A DNA stretch of 64,000 bases. It comes from Mycobacterium sp. Aquia_216 (GTDB lineage Bacteria; Actinomycetota; Actinomycetes; Mycobacteriales; Mycobacteriaceae). The position numbers were made by a program, and so were the translations under genes. Shown here one piece after another: positions 17,901 through 29,061 of this stretch. The stretch spans positions 2,356,001 to 2,420,000 of the forward strand of contig NZ_CP113529.1 in the NCBI RefSeq assembly GCF_026723865.1, given 5' to 3'. Under the pieces are notes generated by a model, which was not told the DNA's origin, made no database searches, and was given only the letters and a program-made list of their open reading frames with translations. Position 1 is the stretch's first letter. Each line of letters begins with the position of its first letter.

Positions 17901-20741
17901 GTGGCAGGTAAGGCCCGCGTACACGAGTTGGCTAAGGAACTCGGTGTCACCAGTAAGGAAGTTCTCGCCCGGCTGAATGAACAGGGCGAATTCGTCAAAT
18001 CCGCGTCGTCGACCGTAGAGGCGCCGGTTGCGCGCCGGCTGCGCGAGTCGTTCGGCGGCAACAAGCCCGCGGCCGGCGGCAAGAGCGCGCCGAAGAGCCC
18101 GGACCGTTCGCTCGACAGGGCCCTGGACAAGGCGATTCAAAAGCCCTCCGGTAACGGTGCGGCGCCCGCCGCACCCGCCCCGCCCGCTGAGGCCGGCGGA
18201 GCTGCCGTCGCCAAGCCCGCGCCGGCCGCTTCCACGGCTTCGGGGACCGAAGCGCCCGCGGCACCGACGCCGGCGCCCAGACGGCCCGCGCCGTCGCCCG
18301 CGCCCCCCTCGGCTCCGGCCCCCGGACAGCCGAAGCCCCCGACGCCCGGTCAACAGGCACCGGGTCAGCAGGCGGCGCCCCCCGGCGCGACGCCCGGCCC
18401 GCGTCCCGGTCCGATCCCGAAGCCGGCAGCACGTACTCCGCGCGTCGGCAACAACCCCTTTTCGTCGGCGCAACCCGTCGACCGGCCCATCCCGCGTCCG
18501 CAGGCGCCGCGACCGGGTGCGCCCCGGCCCGGCGCACCACGACCGGGCGGCGGCGCGTCGCCGGGCAGCATGCCCCCACGTCCCGGCGGTGGCTCCGGTG
18601 GCGGTTTCCGTCAGGCACGTCCCGGCGGCAGCGGCGGCGGCCCGCGGCCCGGTGGCGGCGGGCGCCCCGGTGGTCCCGGCGGCGGCCGCGACGGCGGCGG
18701 TGGCGGTAACTACCGCGGCGGCGGAGGCGGCGTTGGAGCCGCGCCCGGCGGCGGTGGCGGTTTCCACGGTCGTCCCGGCGGTGGCGGGGGTGGCGGCGGT
18801 GGCCGTCCCGGCCAGCGCGGCGGTGCGGCCGGTGCGTTCGGCCGTCCCGGTGGCGCCCCGCGGCGTGGCCGCAAGTCGAAGCGGGCGAAACGCGCCGAAT
18901 ACGAGAACATGCAGGCCCCGGTCGTCGGTGGCGTGCGGTTGCCGCACGGCAACGGCGAGACCATCCGGCTGGCCCGGGGCGCATCGCTCTCCGACTTCGC
19001 CGACAAGATCAACGCCAACCCGGCGGCGCTGGTACAGGCGCTGTTCAACCTCGGTGAGATGGTCACGGCTACCCAATCGGTCGGCGACGAGACGCTCGAG
19101 CTGCTGGGCGGCGAGATGAACTACGTGGTGCAGGTCGTCAGTCCCGAGGACGAGGACCGTGAGCTGCTGGAATCGTTCGACCTGACCTACGGCGAGGACG
19201 AGGGCGGCGAGGAAGACCTGCAGACGCGTCCACCGGTGGTGACCGTGATGGGTCACGTCGACCACGGTAAAACCCGACTGCTGGACACCATCCGAAACGC
19301 CAGCGTCCGCGAGGGCGAGGCCGGTGGCATCACCCAGCACATCGGCGCCTACCAGGTCGGCGTCAACTTCGAGGGCGCCGAGCGGCTGATCACCTTCATC
19401 GACACCCCCGGTCACGAGGCGTTCACCGCCATGCGTGCCCGCGGTGCCAAGGCCACCGACATCGCGATCCTGGTGGTGGCCGCCGACGACGGCGTGATGC
19501 CGCAGACGGTGGAGGCCATCAACCACGCGCAGGCGGCCGACGTGCCGATTGTGGTGGCGGTCAACAAGATCGACAAGGAAGGTGCCGACCCGGCCAAGAT
19601 CCGCGGCCAGCTCACCGAATATGGTTTGGTGGCAGAGGATTTCGGCGGCGACACGATGTTCGTGGATATCTCCGCCAAGCAGGGCACCAACATCGAGGCG
19701 CTGGAAGAGGCGGTGCTGTTGACCGCCGATGCCGCGTTGGACCTGCGGGCCAACCCCGACATGGAAGCCCAGGGTGTGGCGATCGAAGCACACCTGGACC
19801 GTGGTCGCGGACCGGTGGCCACCGTGCTGATTCAGCGTGGCACGCTGCGGGTCGGCGACTCGATCGTCGCGGGCGACGCCTACGGCCGGGTCCGCCGCAT
19901 GGTCGACGAGCACGGCGAGGACGTGCACGAGGCATTGCCGTCGCGGCCGGTGCAGGTCATCGGGTTCACGTCGGTGCCCGGTGCCGGTGACAACCTGCTG
20001 GTCGTCGACGAGGACCGCATCGCCCGCCAGATCGCCGACCGTCGCAGCGCCCGCAAGCGCAACGCGCTGGCGGCCCGGTCCCGCAAGCGGATCAGCCTGG
20101 ACGATCTGGATGCCGCGCTGAAGGAAACCAGCCAGCTGAACCTGATCCTCAAGGGCGACAACGCCGGTACCGTCGAGGCCCTGGAAGAGGCCCTGATGGG
20201 AATCCAGATCGACGACGAGGTGGAACTGCGTGTCATCGACCGCGGCGTCGGTGGCATCACCGAGACCAACGTCAACCTGGCGTCGGCCTCGGACGCGGTG
20301 ATCATCGGCTTCAACGTCCGCGCCGAGGGCAAGGCGACGGAGCTGGCCAACCGTGAAGGCGTGGACATCCGCTACTACTCGGTGATCTACCAGGCGATCG
20401 ACGAGATCGAGAAGGCCCTGCGCGGCATGCTCAAGCCGATCTACGAGGAAAACCAGCTGGGCCGTGCCGAGATCCGTGCGCTGTTCCGGTCCTCGAAGGT
20501 CGGTGTGATCGCCGGCTGCCTGATCACCTCCGGGATCGTGCGCCGCAACGCCAAGGCCCGGTTGCTGCGCGACAACATCGTGGTCACCGACAACCTCTCG
20601 ATCGCCTCGTTGCGACGCGAGAAGGACGACGTGACCGAGGTCCGCGAGGGCTTCGAATGCGGTATGACGCTGGGCTATTCCGACATCAAGGAAGGCGACG
20701 TCATCGAGTCCTTCGAGCTGGTCGAGAAGGAGCGCACCTGA
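17901..20741 (+). CDS. infB: Translation initiation factor IF-2
   Basis: This 946-residue GTPase delivers initiator tRNA to the 30S subunit. The N-terminal IF2N motif ([19 protein letters not shown]) is followed by a long Pro/Ala then Gly/Arg/Pro-rich disordered region (about residues 60-325, including runs such as GGGGGGGGG). The G domain starts near residue 450 with GHVDHGKT, then DTPGHEAF and NKID. Domains II-IV follow, ending [16 protein letters not shown]. The GTG start follows the site AGGAGATGTA. The Gly-rich linker is coded by low-complexity GC-rich DNA (about 18500-18860). Confidence 0.97.
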   Translation: MAGKARVHELAKELGVTSKEVLARLNEQGEFVKSASSTVEAPVARRLRESFGGNKPAAGGKSAPKSPDRSLDRALDKAIQKPSGNGAAPAAPAPPAEAGGAAVAKPAPAASTASGTEAPAAPTPAPRRPAPSPAPPSAPAPGQPKPPTPGQQAPGQQAAPPGATPGPRPGPIPKPAARTPRVGNNPFSSAQPVDRPIPRPQAPRPGAPRPGAPRPGGGASPGSMPPRPGGGSGGGFRQARPGGSGGGPRPGGGGRPGGPGGGRDGGGGGNYRGGGGGVGAAPGGGGGFHGRPGGGGGGGGGRPGQRGGAAGAFGRPGGAPRRGRKSKRAKRAEYENMQAPVVGGVRLPHGNGETIRLARGASLSDFADKINANPAALVQALFNLGEMVTATQSVGDETLELLGGEMNYVVQVVSPEDEDRELLESFDLTYGEDEGGEEDLQTRPPVVTVMGHVDHGKTRLLDTIRNASVREGEAGGITQHIGAYQVGVNFEGAERLITFIDTPGHEAFTAMRARGAKATDIAILVVAADDGVMPQTVEAINHAQAADVPIVVAVNKIDKEGADPAKIRGQLTEYGLVAEDFGGDTMFVDISAKQGTNIEALEEAVLLTADAALDLRANPDMEAQGVAIEAHLDRGRGPVATVLIQRGTLRVGDSIVAGDAYGRVRRMVDEHGEDVHEALPSRPVQVIGFTSVPGAGDNLLVVDEDRIARQIADRRSARKRNALAARSRKRISLDDLDAALKETSQLNLILKGDNAGTVEALEEALMGIQIDDEVELRVIDRGVGGITETNVNLASASDAVIIGFNVRAEGKATELANREGVDIRYYSVIYQAIDEIEKALRGMLKPIYEENQLGRAEIRALFRSSKVGVIAGCLITSGIVRRNAKARLLRDNIVVTDNLSIASLRREKDDVTEVREGFECGMTLGYSDIKEGDVIESFELVEKERT

Positions 20742-20758
20742 TCACCGCCGACGATGCA

Positions 20759-20780
20759 GTGGGGCACCTCCCGCTTGCGG
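20759..20780. repeat. Dispersed intergenic repeat GTGGGGCACCTCCCGCTTGCGG, copy 1
   Basis: A 22-bp block between infB and rbfA recurs at 56362-56383 downstream of truB with one extra G. Its centre CCCGC-TT-GCGG forms a short hairpin. It looks like a dispersed REP-type element, possibly acting as a processing or attenuation site in the infB-rbfA transcript. Confidence 0.7.
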
Positions 20781-20815
20781 AGGACGAAGCGACGAGGAGA
20801 AGGCGGTGAATCAGA

Positions 20816-22298
<1,483 letters not shown>

Positions 22299-22305
22299 GG
22301 CTGGG

Positions 22306-22887
22306 CTAGAACGCCCAGCTTCCGACGGATTGCAGGACGAAGCCGTGGTCGCCGCTGGTGGTATCCAGACAGGCGATCAGGTTGTCGGCACCCACCGCGC
22401 AGGTGACGTTGAGGTAGGACAATTTCTGCCCCGCGGCCAATGCCTTGCCGCCATACGGCAATGCGGCCGCGCTGCCGCCGCATCCGCCGTAGGACATCCG
22501 GCTCAATTCGTAGCCGGGTCCTTTGAAATTCACCGAGCCCTCCACACAATCGCCCGGTTTCACGCGGCCCCCGCCGGGGAAGGGGATGTCGTCCATTCCG
22601 GGCATTTCGCCGGTGCACTTAATGTCCTGGGACGGTTGTGGCGCGGGCGCCGGCCCTCCATAAAAGTCGCACACCACCGAGTTCGGGGTCGCGAAACTAA
22701 TCCGGGGCGCGTTGCCCGGCAGCGATGTCGTGATATAGCCCTCTGCCGGAACCGCGGTGAATCCGTCGAGATTGGGAAATCGCGGTGGCGGCTGTGCGGC
22801 CGCGTGCTGCCCGGAGGCGATCGCGGACGCGATGACCAGGGTCAGGACGCCGAACACCCGCATGGTGAGGTCGGCGACAACGCGCAT
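22306..22887 (-). CDS. Secreted protein of unknown function, Cys-containing
   Basis: This 193-residue protein has an N-terminal signal peptide: hydrophobic VFGVLTLVIASAIA, then a likely cleavage in GQHAAAQ-PPP near residue 31. The mature part has six Cys (in VVCDF, IKCTGE, GDCVEG, GGCGG, VTCAVG, ACLD), suggesting disulfides outside the cell. It ends GFVLQSVGSWAF. ATG 22887 follows a strong GGAGGAA site. It resembles mycobacterial secreted hypothetical proteins; no domain was recognised. Confidence 0.75.
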   Translation of the reverse strand: MRVVADLTMRVFGVLTLVIASAIASGQHAAAQPPPRFPNLDGFTAVPAEGYITTSLPGNAPRISFATPNSVVCDFYGGPAPAPQPSQDIKCTGEMPGMDDIPFPGGGRVKPGDCVEGSVNFKGPGYELSRMSYGGCGGSAAALPYGGKALAAGQKLSYLNVTCAVGADNLIACLDTTSGDHGFVLQSVGSWAF

Positions 22888-23089
22888 CGATTCCTCCTGC
22901 TCTGCTGAATAGTTTCGGGCTGTTGTTGGGATCGTATTGTCTATTGGCGCGGCTGGCGATTAAAAGTTTCCCGGTACTGGTCAACGGCGTATAAAGCGGA
23001 ATCGCGGCGCGGGCTCGACCGTGTGTCGGCCATTTCTAATTGCTCGAGGCGGGCTAATTCCGCCGGCGCGATCATTGCGCGGGCCGCCG

Positions 23090-23839
23090 TTAACGGACTT
23101 GCGCGCGCCCGCGTTGCAGCACCGCTTCGCGATTGGCGGCGATGTCGTCGCCGGTGGTCCGAAATTGCCTCGCCGCCGTGGCTTCCAGCCACAGGCCCTC
23201 GCTGGTCTGCGACTCATCGATGCGATGGTAGGAGGCCAGCAATGCCCGCACCGCGTCCTGGTTGTTGCCGGCGATGGACGCGGCCACCTGGCGGGCGGCG
23301 GGCAGCAACTGATCGTGCGGCACCACCTCGGTGGCCAGCCCGGCCCGCAGCGCGTCGGCGGCCGAGAGGTAATCCCCGGTGAGGCTCATGCGCCGGGCCA
23401 GGCCGATGCCCACTTTCTGGGGCAGCCGCACGCTGAGGCCCCAGGTGGGCAGCAGGCCCACCCGGGCGTGGGTGTCGGCAAAGCGAGCCTGCTCCGAGGC
23501 GATCACGATGTCGCAGTACAGGACCAGCTCCAGCCCGCCGGTGACCGCGGCTCCGTTGATCGCGCCGATCACCGGCTTGTTCATCGACGGCCAGCGCGGC
23601 GAGATGTCGGGAAGTGCCGTCGAATCACCCAGCTCCTTGAGATCCAGTCCGGCGCAAAACACCGGATCTGTCCCGGTGAGGATGACGACGTCGACGTCGT
23701 CATCGGTTTCGGCCTCGGTCAACGCCCCGAAGAACCGGTCCCGCAGCGCCGAAGACAGCGCGTTGCGCGATTGCGGCCGGTTCAGGGTCAGGGTGCGCAC
23801 CCGCTCGTCGGTGGTGATCAGCAGGATGTCGTCGGTCAT
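23090..23839 (-). CDS. echA16: Enoyl-CoA hydratase/isomerase EchA16-like
   Basis: This 249-residue crotonase-family protein has the oxyanion-hole segments RNALSSALRDRFF and GTDPVFCAGLDLKELGD, and INGAAVTGGLELVLYCDIVIAS near residue 95. The acidic residue at the usual catalytic position lies in ARFADTHARVGLLP. MTDDILLITTDERVRTL is the natural N-terminus; a longer reading would add 31 residues unlike the family. Length equals M. tuberculosis EchA16. It marks the left synteny boundary: the oxalate island starts just beyond the next gene. Confidence 0.9.
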   Translation of the reverse strand: MTDDILLITTDERVRTLTLNRPQSRNALSSALRDRFFGALTEAETDDDVDVVILTGTDPVFCAGLDLKELGDSTALPDISPRWPSMNKPVIGAINGAAVTGGLELVLYCDIVIASEQARFADTHARVGLLPTWGLSVRLPQKVGIGLARRMSLTGDYLSAADALRAGLATEVVPHDQLLPAARQVAASIAGNNQDAVRALLASYHRIDESQTSEGLWLEATAARQFRTTGDDIAANREAVLQRGRAQVR

Positions 23840-23851
23840 GGCATCACCGTA

Positions 23852-23871
23852 GAGGGTCGCGCTAGACCCTC
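23852..23871 (-). terminator. Stem-loop between the PAS gene and echA16
   Basis: GAGGGTC (23852-23858) and GACCCTC (23865-23871) form a perfect 7-bp stem with a 6-nt loop just downstream of the PAS gene stop. No T-run follows, so it could be a weak intrinsic terminator. Confidence 0.45.
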
Positions 23872-23882
23872 CCTCGGGCGCC

Positions 23883-24383
23883 TCAGCTGACGGTGCTCTC
23901 CAGCTCGGCCAGCCGCGCCTCGAGTGCGGCAAGCCGGCCGCGCAGCGCTCGCTCCTGGTTCCGGCGCTCGGTCACCTCACGCATGATCGCCGATATTCCG
24001 ACGGTGCGGTCGTCGTGCCGCAGGAGGGCAACACTGAATTCGATCGATAGCCGGTGCCCATCCCGGTGCGATGCCGGCACGCTCAATAGCGTGTCGCCGT
24101 AACGCGTCTCGCCGGTGGCCATCGTTTTGTAATAGCCATCCCAGTGTCGTTTCCGCAGCTTCTCCGGGACGATGATGTCCAGGCTTTCCCCGATTGCCTC
24201 CGGCGACGAGTAGCCAAACATGCGTTGCGCCCCGTGGTTCCACAGCCGGATCACTCCGTCGGCGTCACATACGACGATCGCCTCAGGCGTCCCGGTCACT
24301 ACGGCCTGGGCAATCCATTCGTCGCTCAAGTCGGCGCCCGGGTAAGCGTGTAGTGCCGTCGGGTTCGTCTCTGGGCTGTTCAC
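23883..24383 (-). CDS. Single PAS-domain sensor protein
   Basis: This 166-residue protein has one PAS domain (about residues 25-140): TPEAIVVCDADGVIRLWNHGAQRMFGYS is the classic PAS start, followed by IIVPEKLRKRHWDGY and GISAIMREVTERR (PAC region). It ends in a short coiled coil (RALRGRLAALEARLAELE). There is no kinase, cyclase or HTH output domain, so it probably signals through a partner. The GTG start at 24383 is 84 nt from a GntR-type box shared with the divergent LysR gene. Confidence 0.82.
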   Translation of the reverse strand: MNSPETNPTALHAYPGADLSDEWIAQAVVTGTPEAIVVCDADGVIRLWNHGAQRMFGYSSPEAIGESLDIIVPEKLRKRHWDGYYKTMATGETRYGDTLLSVPASHRDGHRLSIEFSVALLRHDDRTVGISAIMREVTERRNQERALRGRLAALEARLAELESTVS

Positions 24384-24467
24384 TTTTCTTCCTTCCTCTG
24401 ACGCTGCCGGCGATAAGTGAGCCCCGAGGTGAATGGCGCCCTACTGGCGAGTAGTCTACTGCATAAT

Positions 24468-24480
24468 GCATACTGCATAC
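24468..24480. promoter_or_regulatory. GntR-type box 1 (GCATACTGCATAC)
   Basis: The left half GCATAC is identical to six other island boxes, and the right half is degenerate (GCATAC instead of GTATGC). It lies in the PAS/LysR divergent region, 62 nt before the LysR start, so it may put the LysR activator under GntR control. Confidence 0.55.
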
Positions 24481-24542
24481 AGTTTAGGAACAGGCGGTCG
24501 TGCCGTGCATCCGGCGCGTTTGGCGGGCGAGGAGGGGCCTTG

Positions 24543-25535
24543 ATGCTGTTACGTCAATTGGAATACTTCGTTGCGGTCTCGAGAGAACGCCACTTCGCGC
24601 GCGCGGCCGAAGCCTGCTACGTATCCCAGCCCGCGCTCTCGGCATCGATCGCCAAGTTGGAGCGCGAACTCAACGTCACGTTGATCAATCGCGGACGCAA
24701 CTTCGAGGGTCTCACCGTGGAGGGTGAACGACTTGTCGTCTGGGCCAAAAGAGTTCTTGCGGTACACGATGGGCTGGTAGCGGAAGCGGCGGCCTTGCGG
24801 TCTGGCATTTCGGGAGTGCTGCGGCTGGGGACTGGGCCGACGGTATCGACGACGACGGCGCTCCCGATCGCGGCCTTCTGCTCGCTTCACCCGCTGGCGC
24901 GTGTGAAGGTCTGCTCCCATTTTCCGACAACGGAATTGGTGCGCCAGCTCCGGTCTTTCGAGCTCGATGCCGCGATCGCCCATTTCGACATGCGGGAACG
25001 CAACGGCCTAGAGCTGGTTCCGCTTTATCACGAGGAGTGTGTATTGCTGGTGTCGGGTAAGCAGCTCGTACCGTCGGCGGGCCCGATCACCTGGTCGGAG
25101 GCGGCCCAGCTGCCGCTCGCGTTGCTGGCCCCGGAAGTCGGGTTTCGCCATTTCGTCGACGATGCATTTGCAAACGTCGGTGCCGCGGTCGTGCCCCAGA
25201 TCGAGACAGACTCGATGGCTTCGATCTGCGCCCACGTCGCCACGGGGTCATGGGCGAGCATAGTGCCGCACACCTGGTTTCATGCGTTGCCGGCGACCGG
25301 CGCAATGCGGGGACTGCGCTTGGTCGAGCCCGAGCAGCGGGCGCCGATAGCGATCGCCATCCATGCTTCAGCGCCGGGCTCGGCTGCGGCCAGGGCGTTT
25401 CTGAATGTGGCGGTGGGAGCACCGCTTGGCCGTGACGACTTCACCTACGGAGGCCTCGATACAGGCGGTGAGTTCGATCCGGATTTGGACGTGGTGGTAG
25501 CGAACAGATCGGCGAGGGGGGCTTTCGTGGCGTGA
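24543..25535 (+). CDS. LysR-family regulator, probable activator of oxc-frc
   Basis: This 330-residue LTTR has an N-terminal winged HTH (residues 1-60: LRQLEYFVAVSRERHFARAAEACYVSQPALSASIAKLE) and an effector-binding domain (about 90-300, starting SGVLRLGTGPTVS). The ATG at 24543 was chosen because MLLRQLEYF is the canonical LysR start. It lies directly upstream of the oxalyl-CoA decarboxylase gene in the same direction, with a T-N11-A dyad in the gap, and downstream of a GntR-type box. Oxalate or an oxalate-derived CoA ester is a plausible effector (inference). Confidence 0.88.
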   Translation: MLLRQLEYFVAVSRERHFARAAEACYVSQPALSASIAKLERELNVTLINRGRNFEGLTVEGERLVVWAKRVLAVHDGLVAEAAALRSGISGVLRLGTGPTVSTTTALPIAAFCSLHPLARVKVCSHFPTTELVRQLRSFELDAAIAHFDMRERNGLELVPLYHEECVLLVSGKQLVPSAGPITWSEAAQLPLALLAPEVGFRHFVDDAFANVGAAVVPQIETDSMASICAHVATGSWASIVPHTWFHALPATGAMRGLRLVEPEQRAPIAIAIHASAPGSAAARAFLNVAVGAPLGRDDFTYGGLDTGGEFDPDLDVVVANRSARGAFVA

Positions 25536-25580
25536 TGATGTCGCGATGCCCGACGAGATGCCTACGCCGTTGGGGCCCTT

Positions 25581-25597
25581 GATAACTCTTAGTTATC
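25581..25597. promoter_or_regulatory. LysR-type dyad GATAACT-CTT-AGTTATC before oxc
   Basis: This is a perfect 7-3-7 inverted repeat containing T-N11-A (T25583 to A25595), the form bound by LysR-type regulators. It is in the 164-nt gap between the LysR gene and oxc, about 100 nt before the oxc start, where an activator would bind. Confidence 0.6.
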
Positions 25598-25699
25598 TCG
25601 TGAGTACCACCAGGTCTTGGACGCAATGCCGAGGTGTGAGGAAAAGTGAAGAGCAGGAAAGAAATTCAATCAAGGCAGCTACTGCCGGAAAGGGTGCTC

Positions 25700-27427
25700 G
25701 TGACGACCGGGGATACCATCGAAGATACCGACGCAAGGGACGTGGGAGCTCTCACCGATGGAATTCACTTGGTGGTCGATGCGCTTCTGCTCAATGATGT
25801 GCACACCATTTACGGTCTGGTCGGCATTCCGATCACCGACCTGGCGCGGACAGCACAGGCCTCGGGCATCCGCTACATAGGTTTTCGTCACGAAAGCGCC
25901 GCGGGGCATGCTGCGGCAGCAGCGGGCTTCCTGACCCAAAAACCCGGAATCTGCTTGACGGTGTCAGCGCCGGGATTCCTCAATGGACTCGTGGCCCTGG
26001 CCAATGCGACCACCAATTGCTTTCCTATGGTGCAGATTTCGGGCTCCAGTGAACGTCACCTCGTTGATCTGCAGCGTGGTGATTACGAGGAAATGGATCA
26101 GCTGGCCGCTGCTAGGCCCTTCGTCAAGGCGGCTTACCGGGTGTCTCGCGCCCAGGACATCGGCCGTGGTGTGGCGCGGGCAATTCGGACCGCCGCATCC
26201 GGGCGCCCCGGCGGGGTCTACCTTGACATCCCGGCGGCTGTGCTGGGCGAGGTTGTCGAGGCGAGGTCCGCCGCCGAGACGCTCTGGCGGGTGGTCGATC
26301 CAGCGCCGCGGCAGTTACCAGATCTTGAGTCGGTAGATAAGGCAATCGAATTGCTCGCCGGCGCTAAACGGCCCCTGGTCGTCTTGGGTAAGGGTGCTGC
26401 CTACGCGCAGGCCGATGAGCAGATCAAAGAGTTTGTCGAAAGCACCGGGGCACCATTCTTGCCGATGTCGATGGCCAAGGGGCTGCTGCCCGACGACCAC
26501 CCGCAGTCGGCCGCGACGGCGCGGTCACTGGCGCTGCGTCGGGCAGATGTCGTCCTGCTGGTCGGTGCGCGGTTGAACTGGTTACTCGGACATGGTGATG
26601 CACCTCAGTGGAACCCCGACGCCAAGTTCATTCAGATAGACATCGAGGCCAGCGAAATGGATAGCAATCAACCTATTGCGGCTCCTCTGGTCGGAGATAT
26701 CGGGTCGGTGATGCAGGCGCTGGTGGAGCGCTCGAAGCCGGGCCAGATCAGCACGTCGGCCCAATGGCGTGAAGAGCTTTCGGCCAAAGCGGCGCAGAAT
26801 GTCGCGAAGATGGCGGACCGTCTCGCGGCTGCGCGCGTCGCGCACCCGATGAAGTTCCTCGGTGCTTTGCAGGCGATACGTGAAGTTCTGCAGGACAATT
26901 CGCAAGTATGTCTCGTCAACGAGGGCGCGAACGCCCTTGATCTGGCGCGCAACACGATCGGCATGTACCGGCCGCGCCGGCGCCTCGACAGCGGGACCTG
27001 GGGCGTGATGGGCATCGGGATGGGATATGCGATCGCCGCCGCGGTGGAGACCGGCGAGCCGGTGGTGGCGATCGAAGGCGACAGTGCTTTCGGGTTCAGT
27101 GGAATGGAATTAGAGACCATCTGCCGCTACAAACTTCCCATCGTCACCGTCATCCTCAACAACAGCGGCGTGTACCGCGGCGACGACCGCTCGGCGTCTG
27201 ACGACCCGGCCCCGACGGCGTTGGAAGCGCATCACGAGTTCATGATCAAGGCTTTCGGCGGTTCGGGTTATCGCGCCGAAACGCCCGACGAGGTCGCCGC
27301 GGCGCTGCGCGAGGCACTGGCGTCGGGCCGGCCGGCGCTGATCGATTGCCTGATCGATCCATCCGATGGAACCGAAAGCGGCAACATCGCCCACCTCAAC
27401 CCCAAGGGGATAACCAACAAGGGCTGA
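25700..27427 (+). CDS. oxc: Oxalyl-CoA decarboxylase
   Basis: This 575-residue thiamine-diphosphate enzyme converts oxalyl-CoA to formyl-CoA and CO2. The sequence follows Oxalobacter formigenes Oxc closely: catalytic/cofactor Glu65 (FRHES), Y129 and E130 in [50 protein letters not shown], and a TPP motif from [13 protein letters not shown] to NN. The substrate-binding and ADP-site segments are intact, so it should be active. The GTG at 25700 was chosen for its GGAAAGGG site; a GTG at 25646 would add 18 residues. It precedes frc by 80 nt. Confidence 0.96.
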   Translation: MTTGDTIEDTDARDVGALTDGIHLVVDALLLNDVHTIYGLVGIPITDLARTAQASGIRYIGFRHESAAGHAAAAAGFLTQKPGICLTVSAPGFLNGLVALANATTNCFPMVQISGSSERHLVDLQRGDYEEMDQLAAARPFVKAAYRVSRAQDIGRGVARAIRTAASGRPGGVYLDIPAAVLGEVVEARSAAETLWRVVDPAPRQLPDLESVDKAIELLAGAKRPLVVLGKGAAYAQADEQIKEFVESTGAPFLPMSMAKGLLPDDHPQSAATARSLALRRADVVLLVGARLNWLLGHGDAPQWNPDAKFIQIDIEASEMDSNQPIAAPLVGDIGSVMQALVERSKPGQISTSAQWREELSAKAAQNVAKMADRLAAARVAHPMKFLGALQAIREVLQDNSQVCLVNEGANALDLARNTIGMYRPRRRLDSGTWGVMGIGMGYAIAAAVETGEPVVAIEGDSAFGFSGMELETICRYKLPIVTVILNNSGVYRGDDRSASDDPAPTALEAHHEFMIKAFGGSGYRAETPDEVAAALREALASGRPALIDCLIDPSDGTESGNIAHLNPKGITNKG

Positions 27428-27507
27428 AAGCGCGCTGGCATGCCTGCCTACCAGGCAACACGTCGATAGAAGGTAACTCGAAGCACGAGAACGAAAGGAA
27501 ATCTGTT

Positions 27508-28764
27508 ATGACCGAACTGCCGTTGTCTGGGATCAAGGTCATCGACTTCACCGGCGTCCAGGCGGGTCCAGCCTGTACCCAGATGCTCGCCTGGTTTGGC
27601 GCGGACGTCCTCAAAGTTGAGCGGACGACTGGGGGCGACGTGACGCGTAATCAGTTGCGCGACATACCCGATGCGGACGCTTTGTACTTCACCATGCTCA
27701 ACAGCAACAAGCGCTCCCTGGCGATCAACACGAAATCACCGCAAGGCGTTGAGGTGATGGAAAAGCTGATCCGCCAGGCCGATGTGTTGGTGGAGAATTT
27801 TGCGCCAGGCGCGATGGATCGGATGGGTTTGTCCTGGGACAAGTTGCAATCCTGGAATCCGCGACTGATCTTCGGTTCAGTCAAGGGTTTCAATGACGAC
27901 TCGTCGTGGAACGACCTCAAGGTCTACGAGAACGTCGCACAGTGCGCCGGCGGCAACGCGTCCACCACCGGATTTTGGGACGGTCCGCCGACGGTCAGCG
28001 GTGCCGCCCTGGGCGACTCCAACACCGGAATGCACCTGCTGATCGGTATCCTGACCGCACTGATCGCGCGCGACAAGACCGGCAAGGGCCAGAAGGTATC
28101 CGCCTCGATGCAGGACTGCGTGCTGAATCTGTGCCGGGTGAAGCTGCGCGACCAACAGCGCCTCGAGCGCGTCGGCTACTTGGAGGAGTATCCGCAATAT
28201 CCCAACGGCACGTTCGGTGACGCGGTGCCGCGCGGCGGTAACGCCGGCGGCGGTGGCCAGCCGGGTTGGGTGCTCAAGTGCAAGGGTTGGGAGACTGATC
28301 CGAACGCGTACATCTACTTCACGATCCAGGAGCAGAACTGGGCGCGCACGGCGGAGGCGATCGGGCGGCCGGAATGGGCCGACGACTCGGCCTACAACAC
28401 CGCGCTTGCCCGCCAGGACAAGATCTTCGAGATCTTCGCGGAGATCGAGAAGTGGCTGGCCGACAAGACGAAGTACGAGGCCGTCGACATCCTGCGCAAG
28501 TGGGAGATCCCGTGTTCACCGGTGTTCTCCATGAAAGAGCTCGCCGTGGATCCCGATCTGCGCAAGAGCGGCAGCGTCGTCGAGGTGGAGCAGAAGGGGC
28601 GCGGCACTTTCCTGACGGTCGGGAGCCCGATCAAGTTCTCGTCCTTCAAGCCCGACATCAAGGGTGCGCCGCTGCTCGGCGAGCACACCGACGAGGTATT
28701 GGCCGAATTGGGGTATGACGCCGACACCATTGCCGGATGGCGGCAGAACGCGATAGTCGTCTAG
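27508..28764 (+). CDS. frc: Formyl-CoA:oxalate CoA-transferase (class III CoA-transferase)
   Basis: This 418-residue enzyme moves CoA from formyl-CoA (or another donor) to oxalate, making oxalyl-CoA for Oxc. Typical Frc features are the N-terminus [14 protein letters not shown], the catalytic Asp170 in [10 protein letters not shown], the glycine loop [11 protein letters not shown] and [15 protein letters not shown]. The ATG at 27508 follows AACGAAAGGAAAT. It is co-directional with oxc and ends in a strong hairpin 55 nt downstream. Of the two Frc paralogues here it is the closer to authentic Frc. Confidence 0.94.
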   Translation: MTELPLSGIKVIDFTGVQAGPACTQMLAWFGADVLKVERTTGGDVTRNQLRDIPDADALYFTMLNSNKRSLAINTKSPQGVEVMEKLIRQADVLVENFAPGAMDRMGLSWDKLQSWNPRLIFGSVKGFNDDSSWNDLKVYENVAQCAGGNASTTGFWDGPPTVSGAALGDSNTGMHLLIGILTALIARDKTGKGQKVSASMQDCVLNLCRVKLRDQQRLERVGYLEEYPQYPNGTFGDAVPRGGNAGGGGQPGWVLKCKGWETDPNAYIYFTIQEQNWARTAEAIGRPEWADDSAYNTALARQDKIFEIFAEIEKWLADKTKYEAVDILRKWEIPCSPVFSMKELAVDPDLRKSGSVVEVEQKGRGTFLTVGSPIKFSSFKPDIKGAPLLGEHTDEVLAELGYDADTIAGWRQNAIVV

Positions 28765-28819
28765 AGAAGAAAGCATGCCGCGCGCTTGCGCGCTTCCCCA
28801 ATCGCCGGGTCGCGGCGGG

Positions 28820-28853
28820 GATGGCCCCAGGGATTTCGATCCCTGGGGCCATC
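28820..28853 (+). terminator. Strong stem-loop after oxc-frc
   Basis: GATGGCCCCAGGGAT (28820-28834) pairs perfectly with 28839-28853 around a TTCG tetraloop, giving a 15-bp GC-rich stem 55 nt after the frc stop. A TCTTCTCC stretch follows. It is most likely the terminator of oxc-frc. The rest of 28765-29061 (297 nt) shows no convincing gene. Confidence 0.8.
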
Positions 28854-29061
28854 TCTTCTCCGTCGAGTCACGTTGACCGACAACCACATCATGTGTGCCG
28901 AGAAGTCGGCTCGTAATTATGGGCGGTGCGGGGGATCGGTGCGGCGGCCACCCAGGGCACCGGATACGTGGATGCCGTCGGATGGTCCGAAGTCGTCGGC
29001 AGCGACAACGCGAGAAGTTTGACTGCTTACGGTGCCGTTGCCGCGTGGCTTGCCGCGAGTG

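Noticed and set aside
17766..19928. 720-codon minus-strand open frame over infB
   Set aside because: It is antisense to IF-2 and made of Arg/Gly/Ala repeats caused by the Gly-rich linker of infB.
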